From Bacillota bacterium (GTDB lineage Bacteria > Bacillota > Clostridia > Oscillospirales > Ruminococcaceae), in assembly GCA_023413185.1 (NCBI GenBank), contig JAEZQD010000105.1:1-13614 (forward strand): a stretch of 13,614 nt of DNA, read 5' to 3'. Positions 1 to 8,134 of the stretch are shown piece by piece (positions within the stretch are counted from its first letter, which is position 1; every line of letters begins with the position of its first letter). Below the pieces are notes generated by a model, which was not told the origin of the DNA, did not search any database, and worked only from the letters and a program-made list of their open reading frames with translations. Position numbers and translations under genes: made by a program.

Positions 1-366
1 GACACGGTGCGTGTCTCGTTGACGGACGACCCCATAAAAGAGGTCTATGCGGCACGGGATATCCTCAAAGGGCTTGGTTTGCGCGGGGGGGTTAATGTAA
101 TCTCCTGCCCCACCTGCGGAAGAACCAAGATTGATTTGATTACCCTTGCCAAAGAGGTCGAAGGTCGCATTTGGAATCTGGACAAGGATATTACCGTCGC
201 CATTATGGGGTGTGCCGTAAACGGTCCGGGCGAGGCGCGCGGGGCGGATATCGGAATAGCCGGTGGTGACGGCGAGGCAATCCTGTTTAAAAAGGGGCAG
301 ATTGTCCGCAAAATCCCCGAGCAGGATATTGTTACAGAGCTTTTTAAAGAGATTGATATGATGTAA
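1..366 (+). CDS. ispG: 4-hydroxy-3-methylbut-2-enyl diphosphate synthase, C-terminal part (cut by window edge)
   Basis: This is the C-terminal end of IspG (GcpE), the cytosolic iron-sulfur enzyme that converts methylerythritol cyclodiphosphate to HMBPP in the MEP isoprenoid pathway. The reading frame is open from the first base, so the gene begins upstream of the window. The visible part carries the [4Fe-4S] domain: SCPTCGR supplies two cysteines (codons at 106 and 115), GCAVNGPGEA supplies the third (codon 211) and the ligand glutamate (codon 232). The spacing of 3, 32 and 7 residues between these four ligands matches the known Cys-Cys-Cys-Glu arrangement of the family. The C-terminus is complete. 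It lies 35 bases upstream of polC on the same strand, an adjacency common in Clostridia, and the two could be co-transcribed. The family assignment is firm; only the N-terminal barrel is unseen. Confidence 0.96.
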   Translation, partial: DTVRVSLTDDPIKEVYAARDILKGLGLRGGVNVISCPTCGRTKIDLITLAKEVEGRIWNLDKDITVAIMGCAVNGPGEARGADIGIAGGDGEAILFKKGQIVRKIPEQDIVTELFKEIDMM

Positions 367-401
367 CAACCCAAAGAAACGGAAAGGCAGGATGTTTACC
401 G

Positions 402-3400
402 ATGATACGGACCTTTGGCAGCCTGTTTGCCGCAACAATCGGAAAAGAGGGGATACCATTCCCATTATATGACGGCGTGGTACAGCATCTTGACATCAAC
501 AAGGAGCGTGCGACGCTTGTCGTCACCGTACGCATGAACGCAACGGTATCCAAAAAGGAGCTTTGGGCGCTGGAGGACAAGCTTGCACACAAGATGCAGC
601 TTTCCTCCGTCAGCATCCAGCCGCAGTATGACGCCGCCCTATTAAGTGCGGAGTATTTCCCTGAGTTTGTATGTTCGCTGCGAAGAATGGGGAAGATTGT
701 TAACGGCTTTTTGGATAACGCAACGGTCTCACTTGACGATAAAACAATGACGATAACGCTTTGCCAAGGAGGTAAAAAACTGCTGACGCAAACCGGCTTT
801 GAACATGCGCTTGTGATACTGATGCAAAAGGAGTTTTCCACCACACGTGAGATTGTGTTTGACGGGGTGTGCGAGATCTCCGGCGAGCAAGCCGTGCCAA
901 CCGCTCAACCCACAGAGGTAAAAAAAGAGCTGAGTACGGATACTACCGCGCCGTGGGAGTCACCGATTCCGCAGAAAAAGAACGAGCAGCGCGCTAAAGA
1001 GCCTTCTCCCAAAAGGGAGAGGACGGTACAGAACAATGGCGGAGTGTTATATGAGGGGTTACCGATTATTGCGGGCAGCGTTAAGGTGCTGTTTGGCAAG
1101 GCAATCAACGAACACCCCATGCCGCTGAGCGAGGTGACCTCCGAGTCGGGCAAGGTGCTTGTTTGGGGCGACATCATTGCTGTAAACCGCAAGGAAACGC
1201 GGGACGGCGAAAAGTACATATACGCAATCGACTTTTCCGATTACACCGACTCCAATACGTTAAAGCTTATCTGCAACAAAAAACGCGACAGCGCAAAGAT
1301 AGAAAAGCTAGACGAATTGAAAACGGGTATGACCATTCTTGTTCGCGGTGACGCAAGCTACGACACGTTTGACAAAGAGGTCAGCATCCGTGTGTTTGAT
1401 ATTTCCACCGCACAAAAAGCAAAACGCTGCGATACTGCCGAGCAAAAACGTGTCGAGCTGCATTGCCATACCAACATGTCTGCGGTTGACGGCATGACCG
1501 CTGCCAAAGACCTGATTATGTGCGCCTACAAATGGGGTCACAAGGCAATTGCGATAACCGACCACGGTGTGGTACAGGCATACCCCGAGGTGATGAACAC
1601 CGTAAGTGATATCCGCAAAGGTGGCGGCGAGTTCAAAGCCATCTACGGCATAGAGGCCTATCTGGTACCCGATTCGATCAACGCCGTTTCGGGGGAGCAC
1701 AGCGCGTCTTTTGACGAGGAAACAGTCGTGTTTGACGTCGAGACCACAGGCTTTTCCATATACAGCGACCGTATGATTGAGATTGGCGCGGTAAAGCTGA
1801 TTGGCGGCGAGACTGTTGACACCTTCTCCACCTTTATTAACCCAAAGCGTCCAATCAGCGCAAAGATTACCGAGCTTACCTCTATTACCAACGACATGGT
1901 AAAGGATGCACCGCTTGAGGAAGAGGCCATGCGCGCGTTTGTAGCATTTTGCGGGGACGCGAAGGTGTTTGTCGCGCACAACGCCGCTTTTGACACCGGC
2001 TTTATTGATGCCGCCGCCGCGCGCTATGGGCTGAAAATGAACTATTCCTCGGTGGATACGGTGCCGATTGCGCGCGCATTGTTGCCGCAGCTTTCAAACC
2101 ATAAGCTGGACACGGTTGCAAAGGCGCTGGATCTGAGCAAGTTTCAGCATCATCGCGCGTGTGACGATGCGGCGGTGCTTGCAAAGATATACTTAAAATT
2201 TGTAGAGATGATGCGTTTAGAGCAAGGGGTTACCGCAATCGAGCAGGTTAATGGCGGGCTTGCGGTATCGGATTACAAAAAACTGCCCGCGTACCATGCG
2301 ATTATTTTGGTTAAAGAAAAGGCGGGGCTTAAAAACCTGTACAAGCTGGTATCGCTCGCGCACATCGACCATTTTTATAAAAAACCTCGCATACTTAAAT
2401 CAGAACTAACAAAGCACCGCGATGGTCTTATAGTCGGAACAGCCTGTGAAGCCGGTGAGCTTTACAAGGCGATTTTGGAACGCAAGAGCGAAAATGACCT
2501 GTTGGAGCTTGCGTCATATTATGATTATCTTGAGATTCAGCCGATTGCAAACAACGCGCACCTGGTGCGCAGCGAACGCGTGTGGGATGATGAGCAGCTA
2601 AAGGATTACAACAAACAGATTGTTGCCCTTGCTGACCGACTTGGCAAGCCGTGTGTTGCGACCTGTGACGTACATTTTCTAAACGAGAGTGATGCGGACT
2701 TTCGTCGGATTCTGCTATCCGGTCAGGGTTTTTCGGATGCGGAAAATCAACCGCCGTTATACCTGCGCACAACCGACGAGATGCTGGCGGAGTTCTCTTA
2801 CTTAGGGGAAGAAAAGGCTCATGAGGTTGTGGTGCGTAACACTGTAAAGATTGCCGATATGATAGAAGACGACATCCGCCCAATACCAAAAGGGACATAC
2901 CCCCCCAGCATAGAAGGCTCGGAGGAGGAGCTGCAGCGGCTTACCTGGGGTAGGGTACATGAAATCTACGGCGAAAACCCACCCGAGGTGGTATCCTCTC
3001 GTTTGGAGAGGGAGCTTACCTCCATTATTAAGCACGGCTTTGCGGTGCTCTATATGATATCGCAGAAGTTGGTAGCAAAAAGCGAGAGCGATGGGTATCT
3101 GGTCGGTTCGCGCGGCTCCGTCGGCTCGTCGTTTGTCGCAACGATGGCGGGCATCTCAGAGGTTAACCCGCTGCCGGCGCACTATGTGTGTCCATGCTGT
3201 AAGCACAGTGAGTTTTTCTTAGACGGTTCCGTCTCGTCGGGCTACGACTTGCCCGAAAAAAACTGCCCTGTTTGCGGTACGCGCTATCGTCAGGATGGTC
3301 ACGATATCCCGTTTGAAACGTTCTTAGGCTTTGACGGCGATAAAGCGCCCGATATCGACCTCAACTTCTCGGGCGAATATCAAGCCACCGCGCACCGCTA

Positions 3401-4778
3401 CACAGAAGAGCTGTTTGGCGCAGACCATGTGTTTAAAGCGGGTACCATTGCCACGGTTGCCGAAAAAACAGCGTTTGGCTACGTGAAAAAATACCTGGAG
3501 GAGCACGGAAAAACCGTGCACCGCGCCGAGATAAACCGTCTGATTCAAGGCTTGCTTGGGGTCAAACGCACCACGGGTCAGCATCCGGGTGGAATGGTTG
3601 TTGTGCCCGCGGAGTATGATGTCACCGACTTTACGCCCATTCAGCACCCTGCGGACCAAAAGGATAAGGGCGTTACCACAACCCATTTTGACTTTCACTC
3701 ACTGCACGATACCATTCTAAAGCTCGACATTCTTGGGCATGATGTTCCCACCCTGTACAAGCATTTGGAGCAACTGACGGGGGTTCAAATGAACGATGTG
3801 CCCACGAGCGCGCCCGAGGTACTCAGCCTGTTTACCTCCACCGAAGCGCTCGGGGTTACGCCCGAAGAGATTGGCTGCCAGACCGGCTCGCTTGCTATCC
3901 CCGAGATGGGTACGGAGTTTGTGCGCGGACTGCTCATAGACGCGCAGCCCAAAACCTTTTCTGACCTGTTGCAGATATCGGGACTTTCACACGGCACCGA
4001 CGTGTGGCTTGGCAACGCCCAGGAGTTGATTAAGAATAGAACCTGCACCATCTCGGAGGTTATCGGTACGCGCGACTCGATTATGTCCTACCTGATCTAT
4101 AAAGGAGTAGACAAAAAGCTGTCCTTTAAGATTATGGAGTGCACCCGTAAAGGTAAGGCACAAAAGGAGTTTACCCCCGAGATTATACAAACGCTGCTTG
4201 ACCATAATGTCCCGCAGTGGTATATCGACAGCTGTTTAAAGATTAAGTATATGTTCCCGAAAGCGCACGCCTGCGCCTATGTTATCGGCGCAATGCGGAT
4301 GGGTTGGTTTAAGATTCATTATCCGCTTGAGTTTTACGCCGCGTTTTTCACCGTGCGCGGCGGCGACTTCGATGCCGAAAGCGCCATGGCGGGCAGAAGC
4401 TTCGTCATGCGCAAGATGCGTGAACTGACCGAACGCAAAAATGACCGCACCGCAAAGGAAGACGGGATGTTTGAAACGCTCCAGATTGTAAATGAAATGC
4501 TTGCCAGAGGTCTGGAATTCTTGCCGGTAAGCCTGTACCGTTCGCATGCAACCAGCTATCTGTGTGAGGACGGAAAGATTCGTTTGCCGTTTTGCTCCCT
4601 GAAAGGCGTTGGCGAGAACGCCGCGCAGGCCTTGATGGCGGCAAGAGAGGGCGAGCCGTTTATCTCGGTGGATGAGCTTGCCGAGCGCTCGGGGGTATCC
4701 AAAGCGGTAATCGAGATACTCAGCACTGCGGGTGCGTTGGATGAATTGCCCAAAACCAGCCAATTAACCTTGTTTTAA
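402..4778 (+). CDS. polC: DNA polymerase III alpha subunit, PolC type (Gram-positive replicative polymerase with proofreading exonuclease)
   Basis: This is the replicative leading-strand polymerase of low-GC Gram-positive bacteria, 1458 residues, close to the usual family length. In order it has an N-terminal domain, a charged proline-rich linker (about 180-220), an OB-fold region (about 225-335) and a PHP domain starting at the HCH motif (354-356). The PHP domain is interrupted by a DEDDh exonuclease: DVETTG with Asp445 and Glu447, Asp531, and HHRACDDA with His584 and Asp589. The PHP domain resumes and the polymerase core follows. A zinc module has Cys930/Cys933 and Cys955/Cys958. The palm aspartates are Asp984 and Asp986 in APDIDLNFSG and Asp1109 in LKLDILGHD. 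A helix-hairpin-helix sits near 1400. The last residues, QLTLF, form a sliding-clamp-binding motif exactly at the C-terminus. The ATG at 402 follows GGAAAGGCAGG at 381-391. An ATG at 392 opens another frame and stops after about 26 codons. Every catalytic residue looked for is present. Confidence 0.97.
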   Translation: MIRTFGSLFAATIGKEGIPFPLYDGVVQHLDINKERATLVVTVRMNATVSKKELWALEDKLAHKMQLSSVSIQPQYDAALLSAEYFPEFVCSLRRMGKIVNGFLDNATVSLDDKTMTITLCQGGKKLLTQTGFEHALVILMQKEFSTTREIVFDGVCEISGEQAVPTAQPTEVKKELSTDTTAPWESPIPQKKNEQRAKEPSPKRERTVQNNGGVLYEGLPIIAGSVKVLFGKAINEHPMPLSEVTSESGKVLVWGDIIAVNRKETRDGEKYIYAIDFSDYTDSNTLKLICNKKRDSAKIEKLDELKTGMTILVRGDASYDTFDKEVSIRVFDISTAQKAKRCDTAEQKRVELHCHTNMSAVDGMTAAKDLIMCAYKWGHKAIAITDHGVVQAYPEVMNTVSDIRKGGGEFKAIYGIEAYLVPDSINAVSGEHSASFDEETVVFDVETTGFSIYSDRMIEIGAVKLIGGETVDTFSTFINPKRPISAKITELTSITNDMVKDAPLEEEAMRAFVAFCGDAKVFVAHNAAFDTGFIDAAAARYGLKMNYSSVDTVPIARALLPQLSNHKLDTVAKALDLSKFQHHRACDDAAVLAKIYLKFVEMMRLEQGVTAIEQVNGGLAVSDYKKLPAYHAIILVKEKAGLKNLYKLVSLAHIDHFYKKPRILKSELTKHRDGLIVGTACEAGELYKAILERKSENDLLELASYYDYLEIQPIANNAHLVRSERVWDDEQLKDYNKQIVALADRLGKPCVATCDVHFLNESDADFRRILLSGQGFSDAENQPPLYLRTTDEMLAEFSYLGEEKAHEVVVRNTVKIADMIEDDIRPIPKGTYPPSIEGSEEELQRLTWGRVHEIYGENPPEVVSSRLERELTSIIKHGFAVLYMISQKLVAKSESDGYLVGSRGSVGSSFVATMAGISEVNPLPAHYVCPCCKHSEFFLDGSVSSGYDLPEKNCPVCGTRYRQDGHDIPFETFLGFDGDKAPDIDLNFSGEYQATAHRYTEELFGADHVFKAGTIATVAEKTAFGYVKKYLEEHGKTVHRAEINRLIQGLLGVKRTTGQHPGGMVVVPAEYDVTDFTPIQHPADQKDKGVTTTHFDFHSLHDTILKLDILGHDVPTLYKHLEQLTGVQMNDVPTSAPEVLSLFTSTEALGVTPEEIGCQTGSLAIPEMGTEFVRGLLIDAQPKTFSDLLQISGLSHGTDVWLGNAQELIKNRTCTISEVIGTRDSIMSYLIYKGVDKKLSFKIMECTRKGKAQKEFTPEIIQTLLDHNVPQWYIDSCLKIKYMFPKAHACAYVIGAMRMGWFKIHYPLEFYAAFFTVRGGDFDAESAMAGRSFVMRKMRELTERKNDRTAKEDGMFETLQIVNEMLARGLEFLPVSLYRSHATSYLCEDGKIRLPFCSLKGVGENAAQALMAAREGEPFISVDELAERSGVSKAVIEILSTAGALDELPKTSQLTLF

Positions 4779-4821
4779 CTGTACTATGTTACAGAATTTT
4801 GGGATTACAAATAACGATTGA

Positions 4822-4850
4822 TTGACACTGGTGATTCAACGTAGTAGTAT
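4822..4850 (+). promoter_or_regulatory. Sigma-A-type promoter for the histidine operon
   Basis: A perfect -35 hexamer TTGACA (4822-4827) is followed by exactly 17 bases and then TAGTAT (4845-4850), which matches 4 of 6 positions of the TATAAT consensus. It lies in the only sizeable gap between polC and hisZ. Transcription would be expected to start near 4857, giving a leader of about 60 bases before hisZ. An overlapping TATAGT at 4848-4853 is closer to the -10 consensus but would need a 20-base spacer. The hexamers and spacing are seen directly; activity is inferred. Confidence 0.72.
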
Positions 4851-4862
4851 AGTAGCATACTA
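4845..4862. promoter_or_regulatory. Operator-like perfect inverted repeat overlapping the -10 element of the his promoter
   Basis: TAGTAT (4845-4850) and ATACTA (4857-4862) form a perfect 6-base inverted repeat around a 6-base spacer, 18 bases in all. The left arm is the -10 hexamer and the right arm covers the expected start of transcription, so a bound protein would block RNA polymerase. His genes in Firmicutes are known to be controlled by TrpR-family repressors (HisR/YerC) and by T-boxes; no T-box is present here, so a repressor is the more likely control. That this is a HisR/YerC site is inference; only the symmetry and position are seen. Confidence 0.5.
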
Positions 4863-4897
4863 AAGTAAGCGGTGAGAACCGGAATCGCACACTTCCC

Positions 4898-4905
4898 AGA
4901 AAGGG
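4898..4905 (+). promoter_or_regulatory. Ribosome binding site of hisZ
   Basis: AGAAAGGG ends 12 bases before the ATG at 4918. Its first seven bases are complementary to the 3' end of Firmicute 16S rRNA, so this site supports the 4918 start over the in-frame ATG at 4936. The preceding CCC (4895-4897) could pair with GGG (4903-4905) in a small 3-bp hairpin. A closely similar arrangement precedes hisA. Confidence 0.6.
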
Positions 4906-4917
4906 TGGGCTATTTTC

Positions 4918-6114
4918 ATGAGACGCTATAACACGATGACTCCGGAGGGAATAAGAGACCTTTTGTTTGAGGAATGCGTTGCCAGAAGAACCTGCGAAAA
5001 GAACCTGCGGCAGCTGTTCACCGGTAGAGGGTACAACGAGGTTGTTACCGCAGGGCTTGAATACTACGACGTATTTTCGGAGGATAACCGGCATTTTCCT
5101 CAGGAGGCTATGTATAAGCTGACGGACTGTCACGGACGGTTATTGGTGTGCAGACCCGATTCCACGGTACCAATCGCGCGGCTTGTTGCCACGCGCCTGC
5201 GCGAAGAACCGCTTCCGATCCGACTGTTTTACAATCAGGACGTTTATCAGATGACCAAAAGCCTGTCCGGCCGCAGCAACGAGGTCGTCCAGATGGGTAT
5301 TGAACTGATAGGCTCTGGCACCGAGCGTGCGGACCTAGAGGTAATCTGTATCGCGCTTGATGCGCTTAAGGCGATTAATAGCGCGGACTTCCGTTTTGAG
5401 ATAGGGCATATCGGTTTTTTCAACGCACTGTCAAAAAGCCTGCCGGTGGATGACGATACCCGCGAGGAGATCAGAACGCTTGTCGAGGCAAAAAACTACG
5501 CGGCGCTGGGCGATCTGCTTGACCGGGTAGGCAATGCAAAGGGGTTACAGGCCTTAAAACGTTTGCCGTCACTGTTTGGCGGCGCAGAGGTGATTGATGA
5601 GGCGATGAAGCTGTTTAACAGCCCCGAAACGGCACAGATTCTTAGTTATCTCAAAGACCTGTATCGCGAGATAGAAAAGCTGGGGCTCAAAGACAAGGTG
5701 ATTATTGACCTTGGGCTTGTGCATCGCAGAGAGTATTACACCGGCGTGGTGTTCCGCGGATATATAGAAGGCTACGGCGAGCAGGTTTTATCGGGCGGCA
5801 GATACGATAGCCTTCTTTCGGACTTTGGCAGACCCTTGCCCGCAGTTGGGTTCGGTGCCGATATCACGGCTATTGTAGCGGCGCTTGCCCGTAGCGGCAG
5901 GGCGGAAAAACGACGGATTGCCGATGCGCTTGTTTATGCGGATAGCGCATATCAAATAAACGGTCTGGTATTTCTGCAATCGCTGACCGACCAAGGCTTG
6001 CGGTGTGAAAACGCATTGACCGAAAGCTTGGAAGAGGCAATAAAATACGCAAGGCAAACGGGGATACCAAAGCTTTATTACGTACACGCACAGACCGAGG
6101 AGATTCAGCTGTAA
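4918..6114 (+). CDS. hisZ: ATP phosphoribosyltransferase regulatory subunit HisZ
   Basis: HisZ is a catalytically dead paralogue of histidyl-tRNA synthetase. It joins short-form HisG to make the active, histidine-feedback-sensitive ATP phosphoribosyltransferase that starts histidine synthesis. The 398-residue protein has the class II aminoacyl-tRNA synthetase core: MTPEGIRD near the N-terminus, RPDSTVPIAR (79-88), a motif-2-like RLFYNQDVYQ (102-111), GRSNEVVQMGIELIG, a histidine-A-like REYYTG (271-276) and LSGGRYD. It is not HisS. The Arg-Tyr-Glu core of motif 2 is replaced by FYNQDVYQ, the position of the synthetase's catalytic arginine before the YY pair appears to be His269, and the motif-3-like GFGADITAI (from 311) lacks the Glu-Arg pair. 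There is no C-terminal anticodon-binding domain of HisS length. It is the first gene of the operon, directly followed by a 215-residue HisG that requires such a partner. The order hisZ-hisG confirms the call. Confidence 0.95.
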   Translation: MRRYNTMTPEGIRDLLFEECVARRTCEKNLRQLFTGRGYNEVVTAGLEYYDVFSEDNRHFPQEAMYKLTDCHGRLLVCRPDSTVPIARLVATRLREEPLPIRLFYNQDVYQMTKSLSGRSNEVVQMGIELIGSGTERADLEVICIALDALKAINSADFRFEIGHIGFFNALSKSLPVDDDTREEIRTLVEAKNYAALGDLLDRVGNAKGLQALKRLPSLFGGAEVIDEAMKLFNSPETAQILSYLKDLYREIEKLGLKDKVIIDLGLVHRREYYTGVVFRGYIEGYGEQVLSGGRYDSLLSDFGRPLPAVGFGADITAIVAALARSGRAEKRRIADALVYADSAYQINGLVFLQSLTDQGLRCENALTESLEEAIKYARQTGIPKLYYVHAQTEEIQL

Positions 6115-6144
6115 TCGGACGAATATGTTCGGGAAGGATACATT

Positions 6145-6792
6145 ATGAGACCACTACGGATTGCACTGACCAAAGGCAGGCTGGAAAAGGAGACCGTAGC
6201 GTTGTTTGAGCGCATGGGGCTTGACTGCGAGGTGTTGGTAAACAAAGGGCGTAAGCTGATACTGGCACTGCCCGATGCAAACCTTGAGGTTGTACTTGCG
6301 AAAGCCGCCGATGTAATCACCTATGTGGAGCACGGCGTGTGTGACCTTGGTGTGGTAGGCAAGGATACCATCATGGAGCAGGGACGCAGCTTCTATGAGA
6401 TGCTAGACCTTGGGTTTGGGCGCTGCCGGTTTGCGCTTGCGGCACCAAAGGGGCTTGATTTTTACAAGGGCTACAATGTGAAGACGATAGCGACAAAGTA
6501 TCCGAGCGTTGCGCAGGAGTTTTTTGAATCCAAGGGGATGGATGTGCGCATCGTAAAGATTGAAGGCTCGGTAGAGCTTGCGCCGCTAATCTCTTTGGCG
6601 GACGCGATTGTGGATATTGTCGAAACAGGTTCCACCCTGCGCGAAAACGGGTTGGAGGTCATCGAGGAGATTGCGCCGATTTCTGCGAGGGTCATTGTAA
6701 ACATTGCTTCGCTGAAGCTTCGTAAAAACGAGATTGAATCGCTGCTCGCGAAAATGGATGCAAAGCTTGCAAGCACCGAACAATGCGATTGA
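6145..6792 (+). CDS. hisG: ATP phosphoribosyltransferase catalytic subunit, short form HisG(S)
   Basis: HisG catalyses the first, committed step of histidine synthesis, ATP + PRPP to N1-(5-phosphoribosyl)-ATP. At 215 residues it is the short form, which lacks the C-terminal regulatory domain of long HisG and depends on HisZ for full activity and histidine inhibition. Seen in the sequence are the N-terminal RIALTKGRLEKE motif, CDLGVVGKDTI in the middle, and the PRPP-binding loop VDIVETGSTLREN beginning at Val156 (Asp157, Glu160, Thr161-Thr164). GGAAGG at 6132-6137 lies 7 bases before the ATG. The gene starts 30 bases after hisZ and ends 28 bases before hisD. Short HisG beside HisZ is the classical pairing in Firmicutes, so the assignment is secure. 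Confidence 0.97.
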   Translation: MRPLRIALTKGRLEKETVALFERMGLDCEVLVNKGRKLILALPDANLEVVLAKAADVITYVEHGVCDLGVVGKDTIMEQGRSFYEMLDLGFGRCRFALAAPKGLDFYKGYNVKTIATKYPSVAQEFFESKGMDVRIVKIEGSVELAPLISLADAIVDIVETGSTLRENGLEVIEEIAPISARVIVNIASLKLRKNEIESLLAKMDAKLASTEQCD

Positions 6793-6820
6793 TAACAGAG
6801 TGATTAGGGGTGTGTAAATT

Positions 6821-8107
6821 ATGATAAACATGGTAAACGCCAATGGCACAGACGAACTGTCGTTGCTTGACGCGCTGCACAAAAGAAGCACAGAGACAAG
6901 CAAAGAGGTGTCCGAGCAGGTAGCAAAGATCATCGAGGATGTGCGACGCGACGGCGACCGCGCGGTGCTGGACTACACCGAACGCTTCGACCGATTTGTG
7001 CCGCAAGCTATGCTGGTCTCGCAAGAGGAGATTGACGCGGCGGTGGCGGCGGCAGACCCTGAGTTTGTAAAAGCGCTGCAAAAGGCCGCAGACAACATCG
7101 CCGCATACCATGAAAAACAGCTCACCCACGGCTTTGTGGTAACCGATGAAAACGGCGTGGTAATGGGTCAGCGGGTTCGTGGGCTGCACAGTGTGGGCTT
7201 GTATGTACCCGGCGGCACAGCGGCGTACCCCTCTTCGGTGCTGATGAACGCGATTCCCGCAAGAATTGCGGGGGTCAGGGAGATTATCATGGTGACGCCC
7301 CCCGCACAGGGCGGCGCAAACCCCGACATCCTTGTAGCGGCAAGCGTAGCGGGTGTAAATAAGATATATCTGGTCGGCGGGGCACAGGCGGTGGCGGCAC
7401 TCGCGTACGGAACCGAGACGATTCCGAAGGTGGATAAGATTGTAGGTCCCGGCAACATCTATGTGGCAACCGCAAAGCGGCTGCTGTACGGCGTGGTGGA
7501 TATCGACATGGTGGCGGGTCCCAGCGAGATACTGATTATCGCAGACGAAACCGCAGACCCCGTATACCTTGCCGCCGATATGCTCAGTCAGGCAGAGCAC
7601 GATGTACTAGCCAGCGCTATTCTGTTAACCAACAGCGAGCAGGTCGCTAAACAAACCAAAGAACAGCTTGCTAAGCAGACCGCGAACGCGCCGCGCCGCG
7701 AGATTATCGAGCGCTCACTGCGTGATTATTCCGCCATTCTTATATGCGACACCCTTCACCGCGCTGTGGACCTTGCAAACCTGCTCGCACCCGAGCACCT
7801 TGAGGTTATGACGGAAAATCCGGCTGAGTATCTTGGCAGGCTCGACAACGCAGGCTCTGTTTTTCTCGGGAAATATTCCCCCGAGCCGCTGGGCGACTAC
7901 TACGCGGGTCCAAACCACGTGCTGCCAACGAGCGGCACCGCGAGATTTTTCTCCCCGCTTTCGGTAGACAGCTTTGTAAAGAAATCAAGCTTTATTCAGT
8001 ATACGGAAAAGGCGCTAAAAGCAGCAAAGGATGATATCATCCTCATTGCGGAGAAAGAAGGACTTTACGCCCACGCAAACTCCGTGCGCGTGCGATTTAA
8101 CGACTAA
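6821..8107 (+). CDS. hisD: Histidinol dehydrogenase
   Basis: HisD is a zinc-dependent, NAD-linked enzyme that carries out the last two steps, histidinol to histidinal to histidine. The 428-residue length is normal. The signature segment around VGPGNIYVATAKRLLYG is present. Residues matching the well-studied Escherichia coli enzyme are all there with nearly identical numbering: zinc ligands Gln257 and His260 in SQAEHD, Asp359 in GDYYAGPNH and His418 in LYAHANSVRVR, and the catalytic pair Glu325-His326 in APEHLE. The ATG at 6821 sits 8 bases after AGGGGTG (6806-6812); a second in-frame ATG at 6830 is too far from that site. Its placement early in the operon, before the genes for middle steps, is the usual hisZGDCBHAFIE arrangement. 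The call is firm. Confidence 0.98.
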   Translation: MINMVNANGTDELSLLDALHKRSTETSKEVSEQVAKIIEDVRRDGDRAVLDYTERFDRFVPQAMLVSQEEIDAAVAAADPEFVKALQKAADNIAAYHEKQLTHGFVVTDENGVVMGQRVRGLHSVGLYVPGGTAAYPSSVLMNAIPARIAGVREIIMVTPPAQGGANPDILVAASVAGVNKIYLVGGAQAVAALAYGTETIPKVDKIVGPGNIYVATAKRLLYGVVDIDMVAGPSEILIIADETADPVYLAADMLSQAEHDVLASAILLTNSEQVAKQTKEQLAKQTANAPRREIIERSLRDYSAILICDTLHRAVDLANLLAPEHLEVMTENPAEYLGRLDNAGSVFLGKYSPEPLGDYYAGPNHVLPTSGTARFFSPLSVDSFVKKSSFIQYTEKALKAAKDDIILIAEKEGLYAHANSVRVRFND

Positions 8108-8134
8108 CCCTTATTTCGGAAAGGCAGAAAACAA

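Noticed and set aside
392..472. ATG at 392 as an alternative start or small leader peptide ahead of polC
   Set aside because: It is in another frame, ends after about 26 codons, and its ATG directly abuts the ribosome binding site, leaving no proper spacing.
1308..1979. A 223-codon open frame on the minus strand opposite polC
   Set aside because: It overlaps the conserved PHP and exonuclease coding region, has odd composition and no ribosome binding site or family motif.
4779..4800. Possible rho-independent terminator after polC
   Set aside because: The stem is only 5 bp and A/T-containing, and the downstream T-run is four bases long and interrupted by AA, so it is too weak to list as a feature.
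4901..4910. AAGGGTGGGC before hisZ resembles the start of the conserved T-box sequence AGGGTGG
   Set aside because: The rest of the T-box consensus does not follow, the leader is only about 60 bases, and there is no specifier stem or terminator. The segment is better read as the ribosome binding site.
4918..6114. Histidyl-tRNA synthetase (HisS) instead of HisZ
   Set aside because: The synthetase's catalytic motif residues are absent, the anticodon-binding domain is missing, and the gene is paired with a short HisG that needs HisZ.
6692..7600. A 302-codon open frame on the minus strand opposite hisD
   Set aside because: It lies within a clear, fully conserved hisD and hisG region. Its product is rich in Cys, His and Arg and has no recognisable motif, as expected of an antisense shadow.
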